Assembly (NCBI RefSeq): GCF_000282335.1
Contig: NZ_AKJM01000112.1
Location: 78,804-142,803, forward strand
Direction of reading: 5' to 3'
DNA length: 64,000 bases
DNA from: Pseudomonas sp. GM48
GTDB taxonomy: Bacteria; Pseudomonadota; Gammaproteobacteria; Pseudomonadales; Pseudomonadaceae
Shown: in pieces, positions 31,084-40,382 of the stretch
Position numbering within the stretch: the first letter of the stretch is position 1
How the letters are laid out: each line of letters starts with the position of its first letter
Translations under genes and position numbers: made by a program
The notes under the pieces: generated by a model
Database searches by the model: none
What the model was told of the DNA's origin: nothing
The model's input: the letters and a program-made list of their open reading frames with translations, nothing else

Positions 31084-33525
31084 TCAGAACAAATCGATCG
31101 GCGCCGCTTCATCCGCCGGCAGCGGGCTGCCCGGCACATTGCCGTTGCCCAGTTCGTTGACCGACGGGGGCGTGTCTTCAGCCTTGAACAGCTCGAAGTA
31201 GGCGCCAGGCGTGCCTGGGGTTGCCGCGCGACCGCTGACCGGGTCGACGCGCAGGCTCAGGATGCCTTCAGGCTCTGGCTGCGTGTGCGGCGGCAGGCCC
31301 TTGAGCGCGGCGCCCATGTAGTTCATCCAGATCGGCAGTGCGACGGTACCGCCGAACTCCTTGCGGCCCAGGCTTTCCGGCTGGTCGAAACCGGTCCATA
31401 CGGTCGTCACGTAATCGGCGTTGTAACCGGAGAACCAGGCGTCCTTCGATTCGTTGGTCGTGCCGGTCTTGCCGGCAATGTCTGGGCGGCCCAGGGCCAG
31501 CGCACGACGACCGGTGCCGAGCTTGATCACATCCTCAAGCATGCTGTTGAGAATGAATGTGGTACGTCCGTCGACGATGCGTTCGGCCACGGCCGGAGCT
31601 TGTGGCGCCGGCGTGGTGCCCGGGGCTTCACCCGGTGTCACATTGACCGTGAAGGCCTCGGCGACCGGTGCAGCAATGCCGTCACTGGCCGCGCCACCCT
31701 TGGGCACGCTCGGCGGGTTGGCGACGAACAGCGTGTCGCCGTTGCGGCTTTCGATCTTGTCGATGATGTACGGGGTGATCTTGTAGCCGCCGTTGGCGAA
31801 AGCGCTCCAGCCAGTGGCGATCTCCATTGGCGTCAGGGTCGCGGTGCCCAGGGCCAGCGACAGGTTGGGTGGCAGGTCCTGCTTGTTGAAGCCAAAGCGC
31901 GTGATGTAGTCAATGGTCTTGCCAACGCCCATCGCTTGCAGCAAGCGGATCGACACCAGGTTGCGCGACTTGTACAGCGCTTCACGCAAACGGATTGGGC
32001 CGAGGAAGGTGTTGGTGTCGTTTTTTGGTCGCCATACCTTGTCCAGGTACTCATCGACGAACACGATCGGTGCGTCGTTTACCAGGCTGGAGGCGGTGTA
32101 GCCGTTATCCAGTGCGGCGCTGTAGATGAACGGTTTGAAGCTCGAACCCGGCTGGCGCTTGGCCTGCAATGCGCGGTTGTAGTTGCTTTGCTCGAAGGCG
32201 AAACCGCCGACCAGAGAACGAATGGCGCCGTTCTGTGGGTCCAGGGAAACCAGTGCGCCCTGGGCCTGCGGGATCTGGCTGAACTTCAGCGAGTTGTCCG
32301 GCTGACGCTGTACGCGGATCAGATCGCCGACCTGCGCAACGTCCGAAGGTTGCTTCGGATTGGCGCCCATGCTGTTGGTATTCAGGAACGGACGGGCCCA
32401 TTTCATGGTGTCCCAGCTCACGTGTTCCTGGCCGGTGCGGGTCAGTACTTGCAGGCCGTTCTTGTCGACCTGGGTCACGATGGCCGGTTCCAGGCTGCTG
32501 ATGGTGCGTTGTTTGGTCAGCTCGATTGCCCAGGCTTCGCGAGTCTTGCCCGGCAGCCGCGACTCGGGTCCGCGATAGCCGTGGCGCTGATCGTAGGTCA
32601 TCAGGCCTTCGTGGACTGCGGTGTTGGCCAGTTCCTGGAGGTCGCTCGGTACGGTGGTGGTCACGCGGAAGCCTTCGGTATAGGCGTCGCTGCCATAACG
32701 TCCGACCATTTCGGCGCGGGCCATTTCGGCGATGTATGGCGCGTTCACTTCCGGGGTCGGCACGTGATAGCTGGCGTTCAGCGGCTCGTTGATCGCGGCG
32801 GTGTAGTCGGCCTCGCTGATTTTCCCGAGCTTGTACATGCGCCCCAGGATCCAGTCGCGACGCTCCTTGCTGCGCGCCGGGTTGGCCAGCGGGTTGAAGC
32901 GCGACGGCGCCTTTGGCAGGCCGGCAATCATCGCCATTTGCGCCAGGCTGACATCGCGGATCGACTTGCCGTAATAGACCTGCGCCGCCGCCTCGATACC
33001 GTAGGCGCGGTTACCCAGATAGATCTTGTTGACGTACAGCTCGAGGATCTCGTCCTTGGTCAGCTGCCGTTCGATCTGCAGGGCCAGGAGGATCTCGGTG
33101 GTCTTGCGCGAAAAGCTGCGTTCGCTGGTCAGGAAGAAGTTCTTCGCCACCTGCATGGTGATCGTGCTGCCGCCGGACTGGATGTGCCCGCTTTTGACCA
33201 GTTGGGTAGCGGCACGCATCAGGCTGCTGGGGTCGACGCCATAGTGGTTGGCGAAATTGTCGTCTTCAGCACTTAGTAACGCATTAATGAAATTGGGGGG
33301 AATGTCGGCGAAACGGATCGGTGTGCGGCGCATTTCGCCGAATTCTGCAATCAACTTGTTATCGCTGCTGTAGACCCGCAAAGGAATCTGCAACTGGATG
33401 CTTCTCAGCGCCTCCACGGACGGTAGTCCGGGACTAAGGTAGAGATACGCCCCGCTCAGACCCAGAAGGAGTCCGCAGAAAACCGCGACGATGGACCAAC
33501 CGAAAAACTTCAGCAGACGAATCAA
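31084..33525 (-). CDS. mrcA: Penicillin-binding protein 1A (class A PBP)
   Basis: Bifunctional peptidoglycan synthase of 813 aa, anchored by one N-terminal span (about 7-29) with its domains in the periplasm. The glycosyltransferase domain has Glu87 in SAEDDNFANHYG and the QSGGSTITMQ motif. An OB-like insertion (about 320-420) is characteristic of PBP1a. The transpeptidase domain has the SxxK serine at 461 (SSFK), an SRN motif and KTGT (AGKTGTTNESKD). Divergent from pilM, as in many gammaproteobacteria. Confidence 0.97.
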   Translation of the reverse strand: MIRLLKFFGWSIVAVFCGLLLGLSGAYLYLSPGLPSVEALRSIQLQIPLRVYSSDNKLIAEFGEMRRTPIRFADIPPNFINALLSAEDDNFANHYGVDPSSLMRAATQLVKSGHIQSGGSTITMQVAKNFFLTSERSFSRKTTEILLALQIERQLTKDEILELYVNKIYLGNRAYGIEAAAQVYYGKSIRDVSLAQMAMIAGLPKAPSRFNPLANPARSKERRDWILGRMYKLGKISEADYTAAINEPLNASYHVPTPEVNAPYIAEMARAEMVGRYGSDAYTEGFRVTTTVPSDLQELANTAVHEGLMTYDQRHGYRGPESRLPGKTREAWAIELTKQRTISSLEPAIVTQVDKNGLQVLTRTGQEHVSWDTMKWARPFLNTNSMGANPKQPSDVAQVGDLIRVQRQPDNSLKFSQIPQAQGALVSLDPQNGAIRSLVGGFAFEQSNYNRALQAKRQPGSSFKPFIYSAALDNGYTASSLVNDAPIVFVDEYLDKVWRPKNDTNTFLGPIRLREALYKSRNLVSIRLLQAMGVGKTIDYITRFGFNKQDLPPNLSLALGTATLTPMEIATGWSAFANGGYKITPYIIDKIESRNGDTLFVANPPSVPKGGAASDGIAAPVAEAFTVNVTPGEAPGTTPAPQAPAVAERIVDGRTTFILNSMLEDVIKLGTGRRALALGRPDIAGKTGTTNESKDAWFSGYNADYVTTVWTGFDQPESLGRKEFGGTVALPIWMNYMGAALKGLPPHTQPEPEGILSLRVDPVSGRAATPGTPGAYFELFKAEDTPPSVNELGNGNVPGSPLPADEAAPIDLF

Positions 33526-33624
33526 GGCTTTTGGATATCCAGGGCAAAAATGAATTGGGCAACAGGGTTCAAGCTAAATGAGAACGACCCGCGCTTGAGC
33601 AAATGCGGAAAAAAAACGCTGGGC

Positions 33625-33630
33625 ATTATA
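33625..33630 (-). promoter_or_regulatory. Candidate -10 box for mrcA
   Basis: Perfect TATAAT on the minus strand preceded by TGCT, about 100 bp before the mrcA start. No convincing -35 hexamer at the right distance; it could be a near-extended -10 promoter. Confidence 0.35.
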
Positions 33631-33739
33631 AGCATTTTTCTGCTCGGGAGCGTCATTGGCGCTGCTGTCAAGACGGGTGGATTGAACGCAATGGACATTG
33701 CAGAGTCCGTAACTCACGGATAGTCATAGGGAATTGGTA

Positions 33740-34804
33740 GTGCTAGGACTTTTCAACAAAAAATCCAATACGCTCTTGGGAATCGATATCAGCTCCACCT
33801 CGGTGAAACTTCTGGAGTTGAGCCGTCAAGGTGAGCGCTACCGGGTCGAGGCTTATGCGGTGGAGCCGTTGCCGGTCGGTGCGGTGATCGAAAAGAATAT
33901 CGCTGAGCTCGAAGGCGTGGGGTTGGCCCTCACTCGCGTGCTGGTCAAGGCCAGAACCGGCCTCAAGAACGTGGCGGTGGCCGTGGCAGGCTCGGCGGTC
34001 ATCACCAAGACCATCGAGATGGATGCCGGTCTTTCCGACGACGAGATGGAAAGCCAGCTGAAGTTCGAGGCTGATCAGTACATTCCTTATCCCCTGGACG
34101 AAGTCGCGATCGACTTTGAAGTCCAGGGCGCCTCGGTGCGCAATCCCGAGCGCGTCAATGTATTGCTCGCCGCTTGCCGCAAGGAAAACGTCGAAGTGCG
34201 CGAGGCAGTCCTGACACTGGCGGGGCTGACCGCCCGCGTGGTCGATGTCGAGGCCTACGCGCTGGAGCGCTCATTCGGGTTGCTGGCCAGTCGGCTCGCG
34301 GTTTCCCGGGAACGTTTGACGGTCGCGGTGGTGGATATCGGCGCCACCATGACCACCCTGAGCGTGCTGCACGGCGGACGGATTATCTATACCCGCGAAC
34401 AACTGTTCGGCGGTCGGCAGTTGACCGAGGAAATCCAGCGCCGCTATGGCCTGACGCCGGAGCAGGCGGATCTGGCGAAAAAACAGGGTGGTCTGCCGGA
34501 TGACTATGACGATGAGGTCTTGCAGCCGTTTCGCGAAGCGCTGGTGCAGCAGGTGTCGCGTTCGTTGCAGTTCTTCTTTGCCAGCGGCCAGTACAACGCC
34601 GTCGACCATATCCTGCTCGCCGGCGGAACCGCTTCGGTCCCGGGGCTGGAGCGTTTGATCGGGCAGCAATTGGGTACTCCGACCCAGGTCGCGAACCCTT
34701 TTTCCGAAATGATTCTGGGCAGCAAGGTCAATGGTGCTGCCCTGGCGAGTGATGCCCCGGCGTTGATGATTGCCTGCGGTCTGGCTCTCAGGAGCTTCGA
34801 CTGA
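33740..34804 (+). CDS. pilM: Type IV pilus assembly protein PilM
   Basis: Actin-like cytoplasmic protein of 354 aa that links the PilNOP inner-membrane platform to the pilus motors. The N-terminal LLGIDISSTSVKLLELS is the first phosphate-binding segment, and DIGATMTTLSVLHGG and LLAGGTASVPGLE are the later nucleotide-binding motifs. GTG 33740 gives the length of known Pseudomonas PilM; a TTG two codons earlier is the other choice. First gene of pilMNOPQ, divergent from mrcA; the stop overlaps the pilN ATG (TGATG). Confidence 0.96.
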   Translation: MLGLFNKKSNTLLGIDISSTSVKLLELSRQGERYRVEAYAVEPLPVGAVIEKNIAELEGVGLALTRVLVKARTGLKNVAVAVAGSAVITKTIEMDAGLSDDEMESQLKFEADQYIPYPLDEVAIDFEVQGASVRNPERVNVLLAACRKENVEVREAVLTLAGLTARVVDVEAYALERSFGLLASRLAVSRERLTVAVVDIGATMTTLSVLHGGRIIYTREQLFGGRQLTEEIQRRYGLTPEQADLAKKQGGLPDDYDDEVLQPFREALVQQVSRSLQFFFASGQYNAVDHILLAGGTASVPGLERLIGQQLGTPTQVANPFSEMILGSKVNGAALASDAPALMIACGLALRSFD

Positions 34805-35370
34805 TGGCGCGGATCAACCTTTTACCTTGGCGCGAGGAGCGGCGTGAAGCCCGTCGCAAGCGCTTCCTGTTGGTCATGATGGCCGTAGTGGCGGGTACGG
34901 TGGGCGTGGTACTGGTGGCGAATCAGGCCATCAGCGGCGCCATCGACCGGCAAGTCGCCCGCAACGATTACATCGGCAAGCAAATTGCCGTGGTGGACGA
35001 GCGGATCAAGCAGATCAGCGACCTCAAGGAGCGCCGTCAGCAACTCATCGAGCGCATGCGCATCATCCAGGACCTGCAAGGCAATCGGCCGATCAGCGGG
35101 CGAATGTTTGACCAGTTGGCGCGCGCACTGCCCGATGGCGTGTACTTCACCGAAGTGAAAATGACCGGCAAGACCTTGTCCATCACCGGCGCGGCGCAAT
35201 CCAACAACCGTGTTTCAGACTTGATGCGCAACCTGGAGGCGTCAGACTGGTTCGATGCGCCGAGCCTGACCGAGGTCAAGGCCACGACTGCCGGCCAGGT
35301 GGATCAGGCCAGCGTCTTCCAGTTGACCGTACGCCAGACTCGACCCGCAACACCGGAGGGGGGCAAATGA
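34804..35370 (+). CDS. pilN: Type IV pilus assembly protein PilN
   Basis: Bitopic inner-membrane protein of 188 aa. The first residues MARINLLPWREERREARRK contain the conserved INLLPWRE motif that docks into PilM. A single membrane span follows at about 22-42, then coiled coil and a ferredoxin-like periplasmic fold. It forms a heterodimer with PilO in the pilus alignment complex. Overlaps pilM by one base and pilO by 4 bp. Confidence 0.96.
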   Translation: MARINLLPWREERREARRKRFLLVMMAVVAGTVGVVLVANQAISGAIDRQVARNDYIGKQIAVVDERIKQISDLKERRQQLIERMRIIQDLQGNRPISGRMFDQLARALPDGVYFTEVKMTGKTLSITGAAQSNNRVSDLMRNLEASDWFDAPSLTEVKATTAGQVDQASVFQLTVRQTRPATPEGGK

Positions 35371-35990
35371 GTCCGTCCGAATGGTTCGAAGGGTTGCGCA
35401 AGATCGACATCAATGATCTGGATACCAGCAACACCGGTTCCTGGCCGCCGGCGATCAAGATTCTGGTGGCCGGTTTGCTCATGCTCCTGGTACTGGCCCT
35501 GGGCTACAGCTTTTCCACCCGCGAACTTGAGAGTCAGCTTGATCTCAAGCGCGAGGAAGAATCGACGCTCAAGGAACAGTTTGCTATCAAGGCGCGCGCC
35601 GCGGCGAACCTGGAGCTCTATACCCAGCAGTTGAAAGAAATGGAGAACTCCTTCGGCGTGCTGTTGCGGCAATTGCCCAGTGACACGGAAGTCCCGGGCT
35701 TACTGGAAGACATCACGCGTACGGGGCTGGGCAGCGGCCTGGAGTTTGAAGAGATCAAGCTGTTGCCGGAGGTCGCCCAGCCGTTCTACATCGAACTGCC
35801 GATCCAGATCACCGTCGTCGGTGCCTATCACGACCTGGCCATGTTCGTCAGCGGTGTGGCCGGATTGCCGCGCATCGTCACCCTGCATGACTTCGACCTT
35901 GCACCGGTCAACCCTGAAGGCGGGCCGAAGCTGCGCCTGAGTATCCTGGCCAAGACGTACCGCTACAACGACAAGGGGCCGTACCAATGA
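35367..35990 (+). CDS. pilO: Type IV pilus assembly protein PilO
   Basis: Bitopic inner-membrane protein of 207 aa and partner of PilN. Short cytoplasmic start, membrane span at about 30-50 (ILVAGLLMLLVLALGYSF), a coiled coil (ELESQLDLKREEESTLKEQF) and a ferredoxin-like domain (IELPIQITVVGAYHDLAMFV). The four-base overlaps at both ends (ATGA) indicate coupled translation with pilN and pilP. Confidence 0.96.
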   Translation: MSPSEWFEGLRKIDINDLDTSNTGSWPPAIKILVAGLLMLLVLALGYSFSTRELESQLDLKREEESTLKEQFAIKARAAANLELYTQQLKEMENSFGVLLRQLPSDTEVPGLLEDITRTGLGSGLEFEEIKLLPEVAQPFYIELPIQITVVGAYHDLAMFVSGVAGLPRIVTLHDFDLAPVNPEGGPKLRLSILAKTYRYNDKGPYQ

Positions 35991-36514
35991 GCCGGGTCCG
36001 TTATGGGGTTGTTGCGGTGTTGTCGGCTTTTCTCGGTGGTTGTGGCGTCAGCGATGATTTCAGTGATCTGGACGCGTACATGAACGAAATGCGCCTGCGC
36101 GCACCGGGCAGGATTGAACCAACGCCCACATTCCGGTCTTACCCGACATTCACTTACAACGCGACGAAGCTGCGCAGTCCATTTTCGCCACAGGTCAGGG
36201 GCGATCTGGCGGGACAGAAGCACGGCTCGCGCAACGTCAAACCCGACCCCGATCGGGTCAGGCAGTACCTCGAAGGCTTCAACATCGAGCAGTTTGAAAT
36301 GGTCGGCACCCTGTCCAATGCGACCGGCTCCTTTGCGTTGCTGCGTGGAGCGGGTGGGGTCCATCGGTTGAAAGTCGGCGATTACCTGGGGCGCAACGAT
36401 GGGCGGATCGTCGCTATCAGCAGCTCCCGGGTCGATGTGATTGAAATCGTCCCCGATGGCGAGGGGGTCTGGCTGGAGCGTCCCCGAACCATCCCTTTGA
36501 AAGAGCACTCATAG
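35987..36514 (+). CDS. pilP: Type IV pilus assembly lipoprotein PilP
   Basis: Periplasmic lipoprotein of 175 aa bridging PilNO and the PilQ secretin. The lipobox LGGC ends a short signal peptide (lipidated Cys near residue 19). An unstructured stretch follows, then the beta-sandwich HR domain (MVGTLSNATGSFALLRG, HRLKVGDYLGRNDGRI). Four-base overlap with pilO, 13 bp before pilQ. Confidence 0.95.
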   Translation: MSRVRYGVVAVLSAFLGGCGVSDDFSDLDAYMNEMRLRAPGRIEPTPTFRSYPTFTYNATKLRSPFSPQVRGDLAGQKHGSRNVKPDPDRVRQYLEGFNIEQFEMVGTLSNATGSFALLRGAGGVHRLKVGDYLGRNDGRIVAISSSRVDVIEIVPDGEGVWLERPRTIPLKEHS

Positions 36515-36527
36515 TGGAACTCGCATA

Positions 36528-38597
36528 ATGAACAGGATTTTCTCCACCTTCGGACTGTCGCTATGGATAGCGTTGTTGTCGCCGATGGTACAAGCGGCCA
36601 ATCTCAAGGCGCTGGATGTCGCTGCGCTGCCGGGAGACCGTGTCGAGTTGAAGTTGTCTTTCGATGAGCCACCCCCGATGCCCCACGGCTACACGACGGA
36701 GTCACCGGCCCGGATTGCGCTCGATTTGCCGGGTGTCGTCAGCCAGCTGGCCAGCAAAACCCGCGACCTGGGCGACGGTAACGCTCGCAGCGCCACAGTG
36801 GTCGAGTCCAGGGACCGGGCGCGGTTGATCATCAATCTGAGTCAGCCGGCCCCTTACAGCTCGCGGGTTGAAGGCAACACGCTGTTCGTGGTGGTCGGGC
36901 AAGGGGCCAAAGGTCCGGCGTCCCGGCCGGTCGCCTCTCCAGCGCCAGCCCAGGTCCGAACCGCGACTCCGACAGGCAAGGCCATCCGTGGTGTGGATTT
37001 CCAGCGGGGAACCCAGGGCGAAGGCAATGTGGTGATCGATCTGTCGGACCCGTCAATTGCCCCGGATATCCAGGAGCGCGACGGAAAAATCATCCTCGGC
37101 TTCGCCAGGACCCGATTGCCTGAACCCTTGCGAGTTCGCCTGGATGTGAAGGATTTCGCCACGCCGGTGCAGTTCGTCAACGCCAGCGCCAGCGGCGACC
37201 GGGCCACCATCAGCATCGAACCCGGCGGTACCTTCGATTACTCGACCTACCAGACCGACAGTAAACTCACGGTCAGCGTCCGCCCGGCGACGGTCGACGA
37301 CCTGCAAAAGCGCAATGTCGGGCAGCACGCCTACAGCGGCGAGAAGCTTTCGCTGAATTTCCAGGACATCGATGTGCGCTCGGTACTGCAACTGATTGCC
37401 GACTTCACCAATCTCAATCTGGTGGCCAGCGACACGGTACAAGGGGGGATTACCCTGCGCTTGCAGAACGTGCCGTGGGACCAGGCGCTGGATCTGGTGC
37501 TGAAAACCAAGGGACTGGACAAGCGCAAGGTTGGCAATGTCCTGCTGGTCGCTCCGGCCGATGAAATTGCTGCCCGTGAGCGTCAGGAGCTGGAGTCGCA
37601 AAAGCAGATCGCTGACCTTGCGCCATTGCGTCGGGAACTGTTGCAGGTCAACTACGCCAAAGCGGCGGATATCGCCAAGTTGTTCCAGTCAGTGACCAAT
37701 GCCGAAGCGAAGGCCGATGAGCGAGGGTCGATCACCGTCGATGAGCGCACCAACAACATCATTGCCTACCAGACCCAGGAACGGCTTGATGAGCTGCGCA
37801 GGATTGTCACGCAACTGGATATCCCGGTTCGCCAGGTGATGATCGAAGCGCGGATCGTCGAAGCCAACGTCGACTATGACAAAAGCCTCGGGGTGCGCTG
37901 GGGCGGTTCGATACAGAACAGGGGCAACTGGAACACTTCCGGCGTCAGCAATGGGGTCAATGGCTCGTCGACCATCGGCACGCCCGGCAGTACCAGCACC
38001 AACACACCGTTCGTCGACATGGGAGCGGTCAACAACACCTCGGGAATCGGCATCGCGTTCATCACCGACAATGTCCTGCTGGACCTGGAGCTGACGGCCA
38101 TGGAGAAAACCGGCAATGGGGAAATTGTCTCGCAACCCAAGGTGGTCACGTCCGACAAGGAAACCGCCAAAATCCTCAAGGGCACTGAAATTCCCTATCA
38201 GGAATCCAGCTCCAGTGGCGCGACTTCGGTGTCGTTCAAGGAGGCGTCGCTATCGCTTGAGGTGACGCCGCAGATCACGCCAGACAACCGGATCATCATG
38301 GAGGTCAAAGTTACCAAGGACGAACCGGACTTCCTGAACAAGGTCCAGGATGTACCGCCGATCAAGAAAAACGAGGTCAATGCCAAGGTCCTGGTCAACG
38401 ATGGCGAGACTATCGTCATTGGCGGGGTTTTCTCAAATACTCAGAGCAAGGTTGTAGATAAGGTGCCATTTCTTGGCGATGTGCCGTATCTTGGCCGCCT
38501 TTTCCGGCGTGATGTGGTTTCGGAGAAAAAATCCGAGCTGTTGGTATTCCTCACTCCGCGTATCATGAATAACCAGGCGATTGCTGTGAGTCATTGA
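36528..38597 (+). CDS. pilQ: Type IV pilus secretin PilQ
   Basis: Outer-membrane secretin of 689 aa through which the pilus passes. Signal peptide (about 1-23, cleaved after VQA), two AMIN peptidoglycan-binding domains (about 25-250), STN/N0 domain (SLNFQDIDVRSVLQLIADFT), N1 domain, and the secretin core ending with VPFLGDVPYLGRLFRRD. The gene is complete and intact, so the alignment complex is probably functional. Four bases separate it from aroK. Confidence 0.97.
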   Translation: MNRIFSTFGLSLWIALLSPMVQAANLKALDVAALPGDRVELKLSFDEPPPMPHGYTTESPARIALDLPGVVSQLASKTRDLGDGNARSATVVESRDRARLIINLSQPAPYSSRVEGNTLFVVVGQGAKGPASRPVASPAPAQVRTATPTGKAIRGVDFQRGTQGEGNVVIDLSDPSIAPDIQERDGKIILGFARTRLPEPLRVRLDVKDFATPVQFVNASASGDRATISIEPGGTFDYSTYQTDSKLTVSVRPATVDDLQKRNVGQHAYSGEKLSLNFQDIDVRSVLQLIADFTNLNLVASDTVQGGITLRLQNVPWDQALDLVLKTKGLDKRKVGNVLLVAPADEIAARERQELESQKQIADLAPLRRELLQVNYAKAADIAKLFQSVTNAEAKADERGSITVDERTNNIIAYQTQERLDELRRIVTQLDIPVRQVMIEARIVEANVDYDKSLGVRWGGSIQNRGNWNTSGVSNGVNGSSTIGTPGSTSTNTPFVDMGAVNNTSGIGIAFITDNVLLDLELTAMEKTGNGEIVSQPKVVTSDKETAKILKGTEIPYQESSSSGATSVSFKEASLSLEVTPQITPDNRIIMEVKVTKDEPDFLNKVQDVPPIKKNEVNAKVLVNDGETIVIGGVFSNTQSKVVDKVPFLGDVPYLGRLFRRDVVSEKKSELLVFLTPRIMNNQAIAVSH

Positions 38598-38601
38598 TTC
38601 T

Positions 38602-39120
38602 GTGCGAAATTTGATTCTTGTTGGACCGATGGGCGCTGGAAAAAGCACCATCGGCCGGTTGCTGGCCAAAGAGCTGCGCCTGCCGTTCAAAGATTCCGAT
38701 AAGGAAATTGAATTGCGCACGGGTGCCAATATCCCTTGGATCTTCGATAAAGAAGGCGAACCGGGCTTTCGTGATCGCGAGCAGGCAATGATTGCCGAGC
38801 TGTGCGAATACGACGGAGTGGTGCTGGCGACAGGTGGTGGTGCAGTCATGCGCGAAGCCAATCGCCGGGCGCTGCATGCCGGTGGGCGGGTGGTTTATCT
38901 GCATGCGTCGGTCGAACAGCAGGTCGGTCGCACGGCCCGCGACCGCAATCGGCCACTGTTGCGTACTGCCGATCCGGCCAAGACCCTGCGGGATCTGTTG
39001 GCGATCCGCGATCCGCTTTATCGGGAAATCGCCGACCTGGTGGTCGAAACCGATGAGCGGCCGCCACGAATGGTCGTACTCGACATTCTAGAGCGCTTGC
39101 AGCAGTTGCCACCCCGTTAA
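38602..39120 (+). CDS. aroK: Shikimate kinase
   Basis: Cytoplasmic kinase of 172 aa for the fifth step of the shikimate pathway, making shikimate 3-phosphate. P-loop GPMGAGKST (8-16), shikimate-binding DSDKEIE and GEPGFRDRE, the GGG motif (LATGGGAV) and the lid arginines (RTARDRNRPLL). Starts with GTG four bases after pilQ. The pilQ-aroK-aroB-damX order is an old gammaproteobacterial arrangement. Confidence 0.97.
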   Translation: MRNLILVGPMGAGKSTIGRLLAKELRLPFKDSDKEIELRTGANIPWIFDKEGEPGFRDREQAMIAELCEYDGVVLATGGGAVMREANRRALHAGGRVVYLHASVEQQVGRTARDRNRPLLRTADPAKTLRDLLAIRDPLYREIADLVVETDERPPRMVVLDILERLQQLPPR

Positions 39121-39271
39121 AGCGTTGCGCGAAATGCGCTATCCTCGGCGTCCTGCCATGACTGCTCAAGGTTGTGGCGGATGGCTACCGAACGGCGTCA
39201 CACCAGCAGAGGTCGTGGACATTTGTTAACTCTAGGCAGGATGCCTGATTCCATTTTCACTGTGGGGACAC

Positions 39272-40372
39272 ATGCAGACACTCAAGGTCGATCTAGGCGA
39301 GCGCAGCTACCCGATTCATATTGGCGAAGGTTTGTTGGATCAGCCTGAGTTGCTGGCCCCGCACATTCGCGGACGGCAAGTAGCGATCATCTCCAACGAG
39401 ACTGTTGCGCCGCTCTATCTCGAGCGTCTGACCCGCAGCCTGGCGCAGTTCTCGGTGATTTCCGTGGTGCTGCCCGACGGCGAAGCCTTCAAGACCTGGG
39501 AAACCCTGCAACTGATTTTCGATGGTCTGCTGACTGCCCGGCATGACCGCCGCACCACGGTGATCGCCCTTGGCGGCGGTGTGATCGGTGACATGGCCGG
39601 CTTTGCGGCCGCCTGCTACCAGCGCGGCGTCGATTTCATCCAGGTTCCGACCACACTGCTGTCGCAGGTCGATTCTTCGGTGGGCGGCAAGACCGGGATC
39701 AACCATCCGCTGGGCAAAAACATGGTCGGCGCCTTCTACCAGCCGAATGTCGTGCTGATCGATACCGCCAGCCTCAATACCCTGCCGGCCCGCGAACTGT
39801 CCGCCGGGCTGGCTGAAGTCATCAAGTACGGGCTGATCTGTGATGAGCCGTTCCTGACCTGGCTCGAAGACAACGTCGACCGCCTGCGCAATCTGGACCA
39901 GCAAGCCCTGACTTATGCGATCGAACGCTCCTGCGCAGCCAAGGCGGCGGTGGTCGGTGCCGATGAGAAAGAGACAGGCGTTCGTGCCACATTGAACCTG
40001 GGCCACACTTTTGGCCACGCCATTGAAACCCACATGGGCTATGGTGTGTGGCTACATGGTGAAGCAGTGGCTGCTGGCACCGTAATGGCATTGGAGATGT
40101 CCACGCGACTGGGCTGGATCAGCGAACAGGAGCGTGATCGTGGCATTCGTCTGTTCCAGCGTGCGGGTCTGCCGGTTGTTCCGCCAGAAGAGATGACAGA
40201 AGCCGATTTCCTCGAACATATGTCCATTGATAAAAAAGTGATCGACGGTCGTTTGCGCCTGGTGCTGCTGCGCCACATGGGTGAAGCGGTGGTGACCGAC
40301 GATTATCCGAAAGAGGTTCTACAGGCCACGCTGGGGGCAGACTACCGCGCCCTGGCTCAGCTTAAAGGTTAA
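39272..40372 (+). CDS. aroB: 3-dehydroquinate synthase
   Basis: NAD- and metal-dependent enzyme of 366 aa for the second step of the shikimate pathway, converting DAHP to 3-dehydroquinate. NAD-binding GGGVIGDMAGFAAA, the lysine/asparagine active-site region VDSSVGGKTGINHP and KNMVGAFYQP, and the metal-binding NLGHTFGHAIE are all intact. A gap of 151 bp from aroK may hold a promoter, but none was clear. Followed after 10 bp by the SPOR protein gene. Confidence 0.97.
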   Translation: MQTLKVDLGERSYPIHIGEGLLDQPELLAPHIRGRQVAIISNETVAPLYLERLTRSLAQFSVISVVLPDGEAFKTWETLQLIFDGLLTARHDRRTTVIALGGGVIGDMAGFAAACYQRGVDFIQVPTTLLSQVDSSVGGKTGINHPLGKNMVGAFYQPNVVLIDTASLNTLPARELSAGLAEVIKYGLICDEPFLTWLEDNVDRLRNLDQQALTYAIERSCAAKAAVVGADEKETGVRATLNLGHTFGHAIETHMGYGVWLHGEAVAAGTVMALEMSTRLGWISEQERDRGIRLFQRAGLPVVPPEEMTEADFLEHMSIDKKVIDGRLRLVLLRHMGEAVVTDDYPKEVLQATLGADYRALAQLKG

Positions 40373-40382
40373 TAAGAACACG

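Noticed and set aside
39121..39271. Small gene or RNA between aroK and aroB
   Set aside because: No open frame with a ribosome site and no convincing hairpin or promoter pair was seen.
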